A stretch of DNA of 64,000 nt from Geotalea sp. SG265 (GTDB lineage: Bacteria > Desulfobacterota > Desulfuromonadia > Geobacterales > Geobacteraceae): positions 124,001 through 188,000 of the forward strand of contig NZ_JAKZFT010000006.1 of the NCBI RefSeq assembly GCF_022808985.1, read 5' to 3'. Each line of letters starts with the position of its first letter. The stretch's first letter is position 1. Of the stretch, positions 51,676-60,368 are shown one piece after another. Under the pieces are notes generated by a model that was not told where the DNA came from, ran no database searches, and saw nothing but the letters and a program-made list of their open reading frames with translations. The translations under genes and the position numbers were made by a program.

Positions 51676-53292
51676 CTACTGATTCTTCATTTTATCTCGA
51701 ATGTGACGGCAGAAACATTCAACAACGCGCGGATCGAACTGGGTCCCGGCGCATCGCTGCAATTCCTGCAACGCATCCTCCACCGAATACCCCTTTTTGT
51801 AAGGCCGCACTGAAACCATGGCGTCGAAGGAATCCGCCACGGTGATAATCCGCGCTTCGAGCGGGATATCCTCGCCTTTCAGCCGGCCCGGATAACCAGT
51901 GCCGTCGTAGCGCTCGTGGTGGTGCAGTATGCCCGGCAATATATCTTTCAACTGCTCGATGGGCGCAAGTATCGCCACCCCCTTTTCGGGGTGAAGGCGC
52001 ATGGGAGGAAAATCGTCTTCAGCGATTTTTTCCGGCTTTTCCAGGAGCGCTTCGATGATGCCGATCTTGCCGATATCATGGAGCAGCCCTCCGATCTTCA
52101 CCCGTTCTATGGTTCCCTCATCCAGCTTGAGAGCCTTGGCCAGGTCGCCCGCAACGCGCATGACCCGCTCCGAGTGCCCTTTGGTCCAGGCCGATTTGGC
52201 ATCTATGGCATTGGCAAGGCTTGTAACGGTACCGATGAAGAGATTTTCCAGGTCTTCGTAAAGCTGGGCATTGACAAGCGCCACGGCTATCTGCCCGGCA
52301 ATTTTCTCCACGGCAAAGATATCATCCTTGAGAAAGCGGTCAGCATCGGCATCGCCAAGCAGCAGCACACCTCCTACCTTTTCCTTGCTTATCATTGGAA
52401 GGGCCAGCAAAGACTGCATTCCTTTCGAGCAGAGCAGATCATCCAGGTAGGACAGCCCCCCCATCGTCCTCAAGGTGCCGATGGAACAACTCTCGCCACT
52501 CTCGAAGGCCTTGTTGACACAACTTCCTTCCAATTGAGGACGGGCACCCTTTCGCAGCTCCTCGGAGAGATCCGCAGAAAAGCAGGCCGAGGCCATAATG
52601 GCGAGAGCGCCGTTCTCCGCACCGAAAAGGACCACCAGATCGCATTGGATGAGCCGCTCTATGTTCTGCATGGCCGTAGCAATGATCTTTTCCCGGCTCA
52701 AGGAGGACGAAATGGCCTTGTTGATTTCATCCAGGGCGAAAATGATATCAACCCTTCGCCCCATCTCCACGGCCAGATCGAGAGATTCGTCCAGCAAGAT
52801 AGAATAGCTGGCGGCAAGCGCGGCATTGGAGACGATGTCCTGAACGAGGCTTATCTCCGCCGTGCTGAAGGGTTGATGCACCCCTTCCCTGGCAATCAGA
52901 GCAACGCCCGTCATCCGTTTGTTGACCAGCATCGGCACAAAAATCAGATGGAATTCCTCTCGGAAATGGTCGAGCACCGGCGCAAACAGCGACAGGCCCT
53001 CCGGCTCTTCCGGGAGAAGATAGCCTCTTTCCTGAAGAAGCTTTTTCAGGAGATGGCTCTTTTTCGGCAACAAGGGCATGCTGCCGAGCAGGTCGAGCCG
53101 GGCGGAAGAATAGTCGCAGCTGCGCCCCTGGGTGAATTCCTTCAAGTCCCTGTCGAGCAGATAAATGACGACCCAGCTGCAGTGCGCCGTTTTTGCCAGT
53201 AACCGGCAAAGGCTCTGCACGGCATTATCCACATGGGCCATCCGGGCTCGCCGCTCGGTCTCCTCCACGATTTCGGAAAGATTTTCTGGCAC
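51676..53292 (-). CDS. GAF-GAF-HD-GYP cyclic-dinucleotide phosphodiesterase
   Basis: The 538-residue protein has two GAF-like sensory modules (about residues 15-170 and 180-345) and a C-terminal HD-GYP domain. The catalytic HD is at 405-406 (LLHDIGKIG) and HHERYDGTGYPGRLKG at 458-473 has an intact GYP. Such enzymes hydrolyse c-di-GMP, and some Geobacter relatives cleave 3',3'-cGAMP. There is no transmembrane helix. The start is a GTG with GGAGGAGA upstream. It is divergent from fabI. Confidence 0.92.
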   Translation of the reverse strand: MPENLSEIVEETERRARMAHVDNAVQSLCRLLAKTAHCSWVVIYLLDRDLKEFTQGRSCDYSSARLDLLGSMPLLPKKSHLLKKLLQERGYLLPEEPEGLSLFAPVLDHFREEFHLIFVPMLVNKRMTGVALIAREGVHQPFSTAEISLVQDIVSNAALAASYSILLDESLDLAVEMGRRVDIIFALDEINKAISSSLSREKIIATAMQNIERLIQCDLVVLFGAENGALAIMASACFSADLSEELRKGARPQLEGSCVNKAFESGESCSIGTLRTMGGLSYLDDLLCSKGMQSLLALPMISKEKVGGVLLLGDADADRFLKDDIFAVEKIAGQIAVALVNAQLYEDLENLFIGTVTSLANAIDAKSAWTKGHSERVMRVAGDLAKALKLDEGTIERVKIGGLLHDIGKIGIIEALLEKPEKIAEDDFPPMRLHPEKGVAILAPIEQLKDILPGILHHHERYDGTGYPGRLKGEDIPLEARIITVADSFDAMVSVRPYKKGYSVEDALQELQRCAGTQFDPRVVECFCRHIRDKMKNQ

Positions 53293-53431
53293 AGCCGGTC
53301 TCCTCCAGTGTTATTAAACCATATTGCAGCCATATTTCTTGCCAAAATAAGTATTTTTTACTAATATCGCCGTTCATTGCGCATTAAGACATGAGGGTTT
53401 TGCAGCCTTTGAATTTAGAGGAGGTAGCAGC

Positions 53432-54202
53432 ATGGGTTTGCTGAAAGGAAAAAAAGCTTTGATATTCGGCGTCGCCAACGACAAGAGCATCGCATGGGCC
53501 ATAGCCGAGTCTTTCCGGCAGCAGGGAGCGGAAGTCGCCCTTGCCTATGCCAACGAAGCGGTCGCCAAAAGGGTCATTCCCCTTGCCGAGAGCATCGGTG
53601 CGGCAATGACCATCCCCTGCGATGTGAGAAACGACGACGACATCAAACAGGTCATGGGCCAGGTGGGGGAAAAATGGGAAGGTCTCGATATTCTCGTCCA
53701 CTCCATTGCGTTTGCCAACAAGGATGAGCTGAAGGGTTCCTTTCTCAATACGACCAGGGAAGGCTTCGCCATGGCCCTGGACATCAGCGCCTATTCCCTC
53801 ATCGCCCTGGCACGGGAAGCGATGCCGCTGCTGCAGAAGAATAACGGCAGCATCCTGGCCCTCACCTATTACGGCGGCCAGAAGGTATTCCCCAATTACA
53901 ATGTGATGGGGGTCGCCAAGGCAGCACTGGAGATGAGCATCCGCTACCTTGCCGAAGCGGTGGGACCGGATGGCATTCGAGTTAATGCCATCTCTGCCGG
54001 ACCGTTGCGCACGCTGGCATCGTCCGGCGTCGGCGGCTTCAACCAGATAGCGGGGCACGTGGCATCCAAAGCACCCCTGCGCCGCAACATCACCCAGGAA
54101 GACGTGGCCGGAGCGGCAGTCTACCTCTCCAGCGAGCTGGCACGGGGCGTTACCGGAGAAATACATTTCGTCGATTCGGGCTATAATATTATAGGACTTT
54201 GA
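53432..54202 (+). CDS. fabI: enoyl-[acyl-carrier-protein] reductase (NADH)
   Basis: The 256-residue short-chain dehydrogenase catalyses the last step of fatty-acid elongation. It has the FabI N-terminus GKKALIFGVANDKSIAWAIA, the SIAFANKDELKG loop, the YYGGQKVFPNYNVMGVAKAAL segment with the Tyr-x6-Lys pair, and ISAGPLRTLASSGV. AGAGGAGG lies before the ATG. It is separate from other fab genes and is followed by hflX. Confidence 0.95.
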   Translation: MGLLKGKKALIFGVANDKSIAWAIAESFRQQGAEVALAYANEAVAKRVIPLAESIGAAMTIPCDVRNDDDIKQVMGQVGEKWEGLDILVHSIAFANKDELKGSFLNTTREGFAMALDISAYSLIALAREAMPLLQKNNGSILALTYYGGQKVFPNYNVMGVAKAALEMSIRYLAEAVGPDGIRVNAISAGPLRTLASSGVGGFNQIAGHVASKAPLRRNITQEDVAGAAVYLSSELARGVTGEIHFVDSGYNIIGL

Positions 54203-54230
54203 GTGTAATTCTCGCCTCGGGAGAACTCAT

Positions 54231-55901
54231 ATAAAACAACTTCACGGCAATCTCACCGGCTTGAAGCCGAGCCAGCACAAGGGACTGGAGCGGCTCTACC
54301 GCCGGCGCGTCCCTCCCCATGAGGTCGTTACCACTGACCTTGCCCGGGAACTGGTGGAACTCTCCCGGGAAATACGGCGCCAGTTGGGACTCCTGGTCAA
54401 CCGTTCCGGCGATGTAGAGTACGTCATCGTCGGCGACGAGCGGGGGCTCTATATCCCGGAGCTTTCCGATTACCCGCTGGGCAAGAAGCTACTGCGGGAA
54501 CTCCGCCTGATCCACACCCACCTGAAGGGCGAATCCCTGACCGACGACGATTTGACCGACCTGGCCCTGCTCAGGCTCGACCTGGTGGCCGCCCTGCAAC
54601 TCTCGCCGGTGGAGGGTCAGTTTTCCATCCAGATAGGCTACCTGGCCCCCCACACCCCCGGCAAAGCCCCCTACAGAACGGACCGTCCCCAGCCCTTTAG
54701 CCGCTTCGATCTGGATTTCAGCGCCTTCGTCGAAACGCTTGAAACCTCCCTGCACCAGGCTGCCAACGGCACGCGGGTGGTGAAGAAAGGGGAAGAGCGC
54801 GGCATCCTTATTTCCGTGACCAAGGCATCCCTGGACGAGGCGGAGGACTCCATTGAAGAGCTGAAGGAGCTGGCCAGAACCGCCGGGGTGGAAGTTCTCG
54901 ATACGGTCATCCAGCGGCCGCGCCAGTTCAACCCCCGTTTCCTCATGGGAGAAGGGAAGATGCGCGATGTGGTGATCCGTGCCCTCCAGCTGAATGCATC
55001 GCTCCTGGTTTTCGACCAGGAATTGAGCCCGACCCAGATCCGCTCCATTTCAGCCATGACCGAACTGAAGGTCATCGACCGCAGCCAGCTGATTCTGGAT
55101 ATTTTCGCCCGCCGCGCCCAAAGCCTGGACGGAAAGGTGCAGGTCGAGTTGGCCCAGCTCAAATACCTGCTGCCGCGCCTGACCGGACGGGGTGTGCAGA
55201 TGTCGCGCCTGATGGGGGGGATCGGCGGCCGCGGACCTGGTGAAACGAAGCTGGAAATAGACCGGCGACGCATTCGCGACCGGATTGCCCGGCTGGAAAA
55301 GGAACTGAAGGAGCTCTCCCACGGCCGTTACCAGCGCAGGCAGAAACGGGTCCGGGCGGGATTGCCGATCATCTCCATCGTCGGCTACACCAATGCCGGC
55401 AAATCGACCCTCCTCAATACCCTCACCCAGAGCGACGTCTTCACCGAAGATCTGCTCTTCGCCACCCTCGACACCTCGACCCGGCGGCTCCGCTTCCCCC
55501 GGGACCGCGAGGTGATCATCACCGACACGGTCGGATTCATCCGCTCCCTTCCCAAATCGCTCATGGGTGCATTCAAGGCCACTCTGGAAGAATTGCAGGA
55601 TGCGGACCTGCTGCTCCATTTGGTGGATTGCTCCAATCCGCGCTTCGAGGAGCACATTTCCCAGGTGGAAACGATCCTGGAAGAACTGGACCTGGGTGCC
55701 AAACCGCGACTGCTGGTCTTCAACAAGGCCGACCTGCTCCCCGACATGAAAAAACGAGATCCCTTGACCGCCATGAAGGTGCGGCAGGTCTCCCGCCGCC
55801 TGGACGCCATCGCCATCTCCGCTACCGACCGCAAGAGCCTCGCACCGCTCATGGACGAACTGCAGCGCCGGTTCTGGTCGAATGAAGCTGCTGCCGAATA
55901 G
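54231..55901 (+). CDS. hflX: GTPase HflX, apparently with a non-standard AUA start
   Basis: HflX is a ribosome-associated GTPase that splits stalled 70S particles. The protein has the HflX N-domain (PRQFNPRFLMGEGK, GGIGGRGPGETKLEIDRRRI) and the G domain with P-loop GYTNAGKST, DTVGFIRSLP and NKADLL. The first standard start is a TTG at 54261 with no ribosome site. Codons just upstream read KQLHGNLTG, which fits the N-terminus of long HflX proteins, and GGGAGA sits 6 nt before an in-frame ATA at 54231. I therefore infer an AUA start (556 residues). Confidence 0.9.
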   Translation: MKQLHGNLTGLKPSQHKGLERLYRRRVPPHEVVTTDLARELVELSREIRRQLGLLVNRSGDVEYVIVGDERGLYIPELSDYPLGKKLLRELRLIHTHLKGESLTDDDLTDLALLRLDLVAALQLSPVEGQFSIQIGYLAPHTPGKAPYRTDRPQPFSRFDLDFSAFVETLETSLHQAANGTRVVKKGEERGILISVTKASLDEAEDSIEELKELARTAGVEVLDTVIQRPRQFNPRFLMGEGKMRDVVIRALQLNASLLVFDQELSPTQIRSISAMTELKVIDRSQLILDIFARRAQSLDGKVQVELAQLKYLLPRLTGRGVQMSRLMGGIGGRGPGETKLEIDRRRIRDRIARLEKELKELSHGRYQRRQKRVRAGLPIISIVGYTNAGKSTLLNTLTQSDVFTEDLLFATLDTSTRRLRFPRDREVIITDTVGFIRSLPKSLMGAFKATLEELQDADLLLHLVDCSNPRFEEHISQVETILEELDLGAKPRLLVFNKADLLPDMKKRDPLTAMKVRQVSRRLDAIAISATDRKSLAPLMDELQRRFWSNEAAAE

Positions 55902-55986
55902 AGACAAACTCCCGCCCCGCCCTGCCGAAAATCGCCACATTCCAGCTGCTGCCGATTCTTTTCTTTAATTTCAGGCTTTCTAATTA

Positions 55987-56016
55987 TTGACATCCCCCCC
56001 TGCGGGGTTATATCAT
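55987..56016 (+). promoter_or_regulatory. putative promoter of the HTH-PTS IIA/Ehr operon
   Basis: A perfect TTGACA (55987-55992) and TATCAT (56011-56016) are separated by 18 bp, with a CCCCCTGCGGGG motif in the spacer. The ATG at 56064 follows about 48 bp later. Confidence 0.55.
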
Positions 56017-56063
56017 TACAAAATCTGTCAAGTATTCATCCTTAACGTGCGTAGAGGAATTTC

Positions 56064-56753
56064 ATGCTCCTGACCGTCTCACAGGCGGCAAAACTGCTCC
56101 ATGTCCCTGAAAGAACCGTTTTGCGCTGGATAAAAAAGGACCAGATCTCGGCCTGCAAAGTTAACGAGGAATACCGCCTCAACCGCGTGGACCTTCTCGA
56201 ATGGGCCACGGCACAGCGACTGAGCCTCTCCCCGGAGATATTCACCGAACCAGAAGAACCCGACATAAACATGCCCAGCCTGTCACAGGTCCTGAAGGCG
56301 GGGGGAACCCACCAGGATATTGCGGGAAAAACCAAGGATGAGGTGCTGAAGAATATCATCTCCCTCCTCAAGCTCCCCCCCCAGGTAGATAAGGATTATA
56401 TTCTCCAGGTGCTCATGGCCCGGGAAGCGCTGGGGACCACTGCCATCGGCGACGGCATCGCCATTCCCCACGTAAGAAATCCCATCCTGCTCCACGTGGA
56501 CACCGCCATGATCACCCTCTGCTTTCTCGCCAATCCCATTGATTTTAAAGCCATTGACAATAAACCGGTAGATACCATTTTCCTGCTCATCAGCCCCACG
56601 GTAAAAGTCCACCTGCACCTGCTGTCCAAGCTGGCTTACGCCCTGCGCGATCCACGATTCAAGTCCGTTCTGCAGCGCCAGGGGCCGCAAAGCGAGATTT
56701 TCGCCACCGTGAAACTTATCGAAGGCGAACTGGCAGTCGGCACCGCCCGCTAA
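56064..56753 (+). CDS. helix-turn-helix protein fused to a PTS EIIA (PtsN-like) domain
   Basis: Residues 1-50 form an excisionase/MerR-type DNA-binding domain (LLTVSQAAKLLHVPERTVLRWIKKDQISACKV). Residues about 70-225 are a PTS EIIA of the fructose/nitrogen class with the phosphoacceptor His136 in GIAIPHVRNP. The combination suggests a DNA-binding regulator modulated by PTS phosphorylation, as in EIIA-Ntr signalling. It lies 32 bp upstream of the Ehr-type gene cluster under a shared promoter, so it may control or sense that complex. Confidence 0.85.
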   Translation: MLLTVSQAAKLLHVPERTVLRWIKKDQISACKVNEEYRLNRVDLLEWATAQRLSLSPEIFTEPEEPDINMPSLSQVLKAGGTHQDIAGKTKDEVLKNIISLLKLPPQVDKDYILQVLMAREALGTTAIGDGIAIPHVRNPILLHVDTAMITLCFLANPIDFKAIDNKPVDTIFLLISPTVKVHLHLLSKLAYALRDPRFKSVLQRQGPQSEIFATVKLIEGELAVGTAR

Positions 56754-56785
56754 GTATACAGAAGTATCCCACAGGAGTATAAGCC

Positions 56786-58789
56786 ATGAACACAACGGAG
56801 ATTATTGACCCTGCCCATATCATCATGACAGGGGCAATTTTCGCCGGTCTTTCAGGAGTCCCCGGCCTTTTCCCACGCCTTGGCGCAACGGTTGCGCAAA
56901 AACTGGCGACCATCATCGCCTGTCTGGGCTCCCTCCTCGGGCTCGGTGGAGCGATCGTTGTTGCCGTCTCCGGCATGACGGAGCACCTTGTTCTGGACTG
57001 GAGCCTTCCCTTTGGTCCCTGCGATATCTGGATCGACCCCCTGGCGGCATTTTTCCTGATCCCCATATTTCTCGTCTCGGGTGCCTGCGCAGTTTATGCC
57101 AATGGGTACTGGCCGGCGGGAAAGCACCCCGGCACCTCAAGGGTTCTCGGCTTTTTCCTCGGCCTGCTCGCCTCGTCCATGGTGCTGCTCATCACTGCCG
57201 GCAACAGTGTCTTCTTCCTCATTTCCTGGGAGGTGATGGCGGTCTCGGCCTATTTTGCCATCACCGCGGAGAACGAGGACCACGAGGTCCGCAAGGCAGG
57301 TTTCGTCTATCTGGTTTGCACCCACGTGGGGACATTGGCCCTGTTCGTCATGTTCATCGTCCTGCGCCTGATGACCGGCTCCTTTGCCATTCCCCATGCC
57401 GGAACCCTCTCCCCCCTCGCACCGGGAGCGGCGGTCATTTTTTTCACCGCCATCTTCGGCTTCGGCATGAAGGCAGGCATCATGCCGCTCCACATTTGGC
57501 TTCCGGCCGCCCATGCCAACGGGCCGAGCCATGTTTCTGCCATGATGTCCGGGGTAATGCTGAAGATGGGCATTTACGGCATCATCCGCATTGTCTCCCT
57601 CTTCTCTCCCATCCCGCTTTGGTGGGGGGTCGTCATTCTCGGAGCCGGCATAGTCTCCGGCCTGGCCGGTGTCATTTCCGCCATTGGCCAGCACGATCTG
57701 AAACGCCTTCTGGCATACAGCAGCATTGAAAATATCGGCATCATCACCATCGGGCTGGGTACGGCACTGATCGGCATGGCTGTGGGGCATCCCCCCCTGG
57801 TCATCATGGGCATGGGGGGATGCCTGCTCCATATGCTCAACCATTCCCTGTTCAAATCCCTGCTCTTTCTGGGAAGCGGTGCGGTCATCCATGCCACCGG
57901 AACCAGGGAGCTTTCCCGCATGGGGGGGCTTGCCCGTCACATGCCCCGCACCGCGCTGCTCTTTTTCATTGGTTGTGTCGCCATCTGCGGCTTGCCGCCG
58001 CTCAACGGCTTCGTCTCTGAATACCTGCTCTATTTCGGCTTTTTCAACGGCATCAACGGCAGCAGCATTCCGGTCTTTTCGACCATGGTGCTGGCCATCT
58101 TCTCCCTGGCCCTCATCGGCAGTCTGGCCCTTGCCTGCTTCGTCAGGCTCTGCGGCATCGCCTTTCTCGGCCAAAACCGCTCCTCGGAAACGGGAGCCCT
58201 CCATGACGCTCCGTTGACCATGGTGGCCCCCATGGCCCTCCTTGCTCTCTGCTGCCTGGGAGTCGGTCTGCTGCCGCTCTCCGCGGTCCATCTTGTGGAA
58301 ATTCCGGTTCTGGCCGTATTTCCCCCAGCCATGACGGCAGGAAAGAACATTTCCTCCATTGCTCCGTTGGCATGGCTAGAGGCATGCGGACTGCTCCTGA
58401 CCCTGGTCATCGTCGCCTTTATCGGGCTGTACCTGCGGCGGCTGAAGGCGAATCCGCCGGTCCCTGCCTCCACCTGGGGTTGCGGCTACCTGCAACCCAC
58501 GGCACGAATCCAGTACAGCGCCACCTCCTTTGCCGAAATGCTGGTACACTTTTTCCGCGGCGTCCTGCAGCCCCGGTATGCCATGCCCAGGATCAGCGGC
58601 TTTCTTCCCAACACGGCACGGTTTTCAAGCCGTATCCCGGAAACGGTGCTGGAAGGCCTGCTGCTTCCCTTCATGCGGCTCACCGGCCTTGTTTTTTCGT
58701 TCCTACGCCGCCTGCAGCACGGCGAACCGAACCTATACGTGCTCTATATCTTCGTCACCCTGGTAATGATGCTGGCCTGGTCCTACTAG
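56786..58789 (+). CDS. HyfB/HycC-like proton-translocating membrane subunit
   Basis: This 667-residue polytopic protein (about 14-16 transmembrane helices) belongs to the Mrp-antiporter/NuoL-like family. Conserved features are FLISWEVMAVSAYF, the HIWLPAAHANGPSHVSAMMSGVMLK-type channel helix with its Lys/His residues, DLKRLLAYSSIENIG and HSLFKSLLFLGSGA. Length matches E. coli HyfB (672). It should form an ion channel of a membrane-bound oxidoreductase. AGGAG precedes the ATG. It begins a tight operon with HyfC-, HyfE-, HyfF- and HyfG-like genes. Confidence 0.9.
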   Translation: MNTTEIIDPAHIIMTGAIFAGLSGVPGLFPRLGATVAQKLATIIACLGSLLGLGGAIVVAVSGMTEHLVLDWSLPFGPCDIWIDPLAAFFLIPIFLVSGACAVYANGYWPAGKHPGTSRVLGFFLGLLASSMVLLITAGNSVFFLISWEVMAVSAYFAITAENEDHEVRKAGFVYLVCTHVGTLALFVMFIVLRLMTGSFAIPHAGTLSPLAPGAAVIFFTAIFGFGMKAGIMPLHIWLPAAHANGPSHVSAMMSGVMLKMGIYGIIRIVSLFSPIPLWWGVVILGAGIVSGLAGVISAIGQHDLKRLLAYSSIENIGIITIGLGTALIGMAVGHPPLVIMGMGGCLLHMLNHSLFKSLLFLGSGAVIHATGTRELSRMGGLARHMPRTALLFFIGCVAICGLPPLNGFVSEYLLYFGFFNGINGSSIPVFSTMVLAIFSLALIGSLALACFVRLCGIAFLGQNRSSETGALHDAPLTMVAPMALLALCCLGVGLLPLSAVHLVEIPVLAVFPPAMTAGKNISSIAPLAWLEACGLLLTLVIVAFIGLYLRRLKANPPVPASTWGCGYLQPTARIQYSATSFAEMLVHFFRGVLQPRYAMPRISGFLPNTARFSSRIPETVLEGLLLPFMRLTGLVFSFLRRLQHGEPNLYVLYIFVTLVMMLAWSY

Positions 58790-58813
58790 CAACTGCCGAA
58801 AGAGGGTTCATTC

Positions 58814-59722
58814 ATGACCGACATACTGATCCATGCACTTCTCGTCATCCTCATGCCGCCGCTCCTCTTGGGGGTCATCGGCAAGACCAAGGCTGCCTTT
58901 GCCGGCAGGGTCGGTCCGTCGTACTTTCAGCACTACTACGACCTGGCGAAACTGATCCGCAAGGGAACGGTGATCAGCGATACCACCACCTGGATTTTCA
59001 CCGCCGGGCCGGTCATCACCCTTGCCGCAACACTGGTTGCCGCTCTGCTTCTTCCCTTGGGAAACCACGCTGCCCCCATTGCCTTTGCCGGCGATATGGT
59101 GCTCTTTGCCTATCTCTTTGCCCTCGGCCGGTTTTTCACCACCCTGGCCGCCCTCGATACGGGCTCCAGTTTCGAAGGGATGGGGGCCGCGCGGGAAGCG
59201 ACATTTGCCTGTCTCGCCGAACCGGCGCTCTTCTTCGCCCTGATAACCCTGAGCAGAATGAGCGGCACCCTTTCCCTGTCCCCCATGATGACCAACCTGT
59301 CGGTCTCCCTGTGGTTCAGCTCCGGCGCCGCGCTCCTTTTGCTCATCGGCGGACTGTTCATCGTGCTTCTGGCGGAAAACTGCCGCATTCCCTTCGACGA
59401 TCCCACGACCCACCTGGAACTGACCATGGTTCACGAGGTAATGGTCCTGGATCACAGCGGCCCCGCCTTTGCCTATATCCTCTATGGCGCCGCCATGAAG
59501 CTCTTTGTCATGGGGGCATTCTTCATCAACATCGCCCTCCCCCTGAAAAGCGGCAACGCCATGCTCGATTGGGGCATCTTCATCCTGCTCATGCTCGGAC
59601 TGGCGGTGGCCATCGGTGTCGTGGAATCCATCATGGCCCGGCTCAGGCTTGTCCGCATCCCCCAGATGCTGGTCGCCGCCTGTATCCTGTCCGGCTTTTC
59701 AATGCTCTTGATCCTGAGGTGA
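58814..59722 (+). CDS. HyfC/HycD (NuoH-like) membrane subunit
   Basis: The 302-residue protein has eight or so transmembrane helices and the NuoH-type pattern: an N-terminal helix followed by GKTKAAFAGRVGPSYFQHYYDLAKLIRKG, the ENCRIPFDDPTTHLELTMVHE loop with conserved acidic residues, and AAMKLF. It anchors the peripheral arm to the antiporter-like subunits. The start lies 24 bp after the HyfB-like gene. Length is close to E. coli HyfC. Confidence 0.9.
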   Translation: MTDILIHALLVILMPPLLLGVIGKTKAAFAGRVGPSYFQHYYDLAKLIRKGTVISDTTTWIFTAGPVITLAATLVAALLLPLGNHAAPIAFAGDMVLFAYLFALGRFFTTLAALDTGSSFEGMGAAREATFACLAEPALFFALITLSRMSGTLSLSPMMTNLSVSLWFSSGAALLLLIGGLFIVLLAENCRIPFDDPTTHLELTMVHEVMVLDHSGPAFAYILYGAAMKLFVMGAFFINIALPLKSGNAMLDWGIFILLMLGLAVAIGVVESIMARLRLVRIPQMLVAACILSGFSMLLILR

Positions 59723-59725
59723 CAC

Positions 59726-60364
59726 ATGGATATATTTGCCGATCAATTACTGGTCTTCGTCATGCTGATCAATTTCGTCGTCCTCGGCTCAAGCCGGATG
59801 ACAATGGCCATCCGCGCCGTTGCCGTACAGGGGGTGGTCCTGGGGCTTTTGCCAGGCATCATTCACCATTTTTCCTGGCACCTGGTCGCCATAACCGTCG
59901 GCATCATTCTCGCCAAGGGGGTCATCATTCCCTGGCTGCTTTTCCGCGCCATGGACAGGATCCAGATCAAGCGCGAGGTGGAGCCGTTCATCGGCTATGT
60001 CTCGACGCTGATCATAGGCGCCGTCACCACCGCCCTCGCCTTCGTCTTTGCGGCTAAACTGCCCCTGGCCCCGGAGCATCAGGGGCTGCTCTTTGTACCG
60101 GCCTCCATCGCCACCATGATGACCGGCTTCCTCACCCTGACCACGCGGCGCAAGGCCATCAGTCAGGTCATCGGCTACCTGATCCTGGAGAACGGCATTT
60201 TCATTTTCGGTCTGCTCCTCACAACGGCCATGCCGGTCATGGTCGAGGCCGGAGCGCTTCTCGACCTGCTCGTCGGCATCTTCGTCATGGGCATCGTCAT
60301 CAATCATATCAGCAATGAATTTTCATCCATCGACACCTCGCGCCTGACGGCACTGAAGGAGTAA
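59726..60364 (+). CDS. HyfE-like membrane subunit
   Basis: The 212-residue, highly hydrophobic protein has about six transmembrane helices. Length and position correspond to E. coli HyfE (216 residues), which contains a NuoK-like part. The segment GYLILENGIFIFGLLL, with a buried Glu in a helix, is characteristic of the NuoK-like module. It starts 3 bp after the HyfC-like stop. Confidence 0.85.
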   Translation: MDIFADQLLVFVMLINFVVLGSSRMTMAIRAVAVQGVVLGLLPGIIHHFSWHLVAITVGIILAKGVIIPWLLFRAMDRIQIKREVEPFIGYVSTLIIGAVTTALAFVFAAKLPLAPEHQGLLFVPASIATMMTGFLTLTTRRKAISQVIGYLILENGIFIFGLLLTTAMPVMVEAGALLDLLVGIFVMGIVINHISNEFSSIDTSRLTALKE

Positions 60365-60368
60365 ACAG

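Noticed and set aside
51916-53202. 428-codon plus-strand frame opposite the HD-GYP gene
   Set aside because: The minus-strand frame has intact GAF and HD-GYP motifs, so this is antisense shadow.
58372-60057. 561-codon plus-strand frame crossing the HyfB- and HyfC-like genes
   Set aside because: It is a different frame over two well-supported membrane-protein genes, and its product is His/Pro/Arg-rich with no domain.
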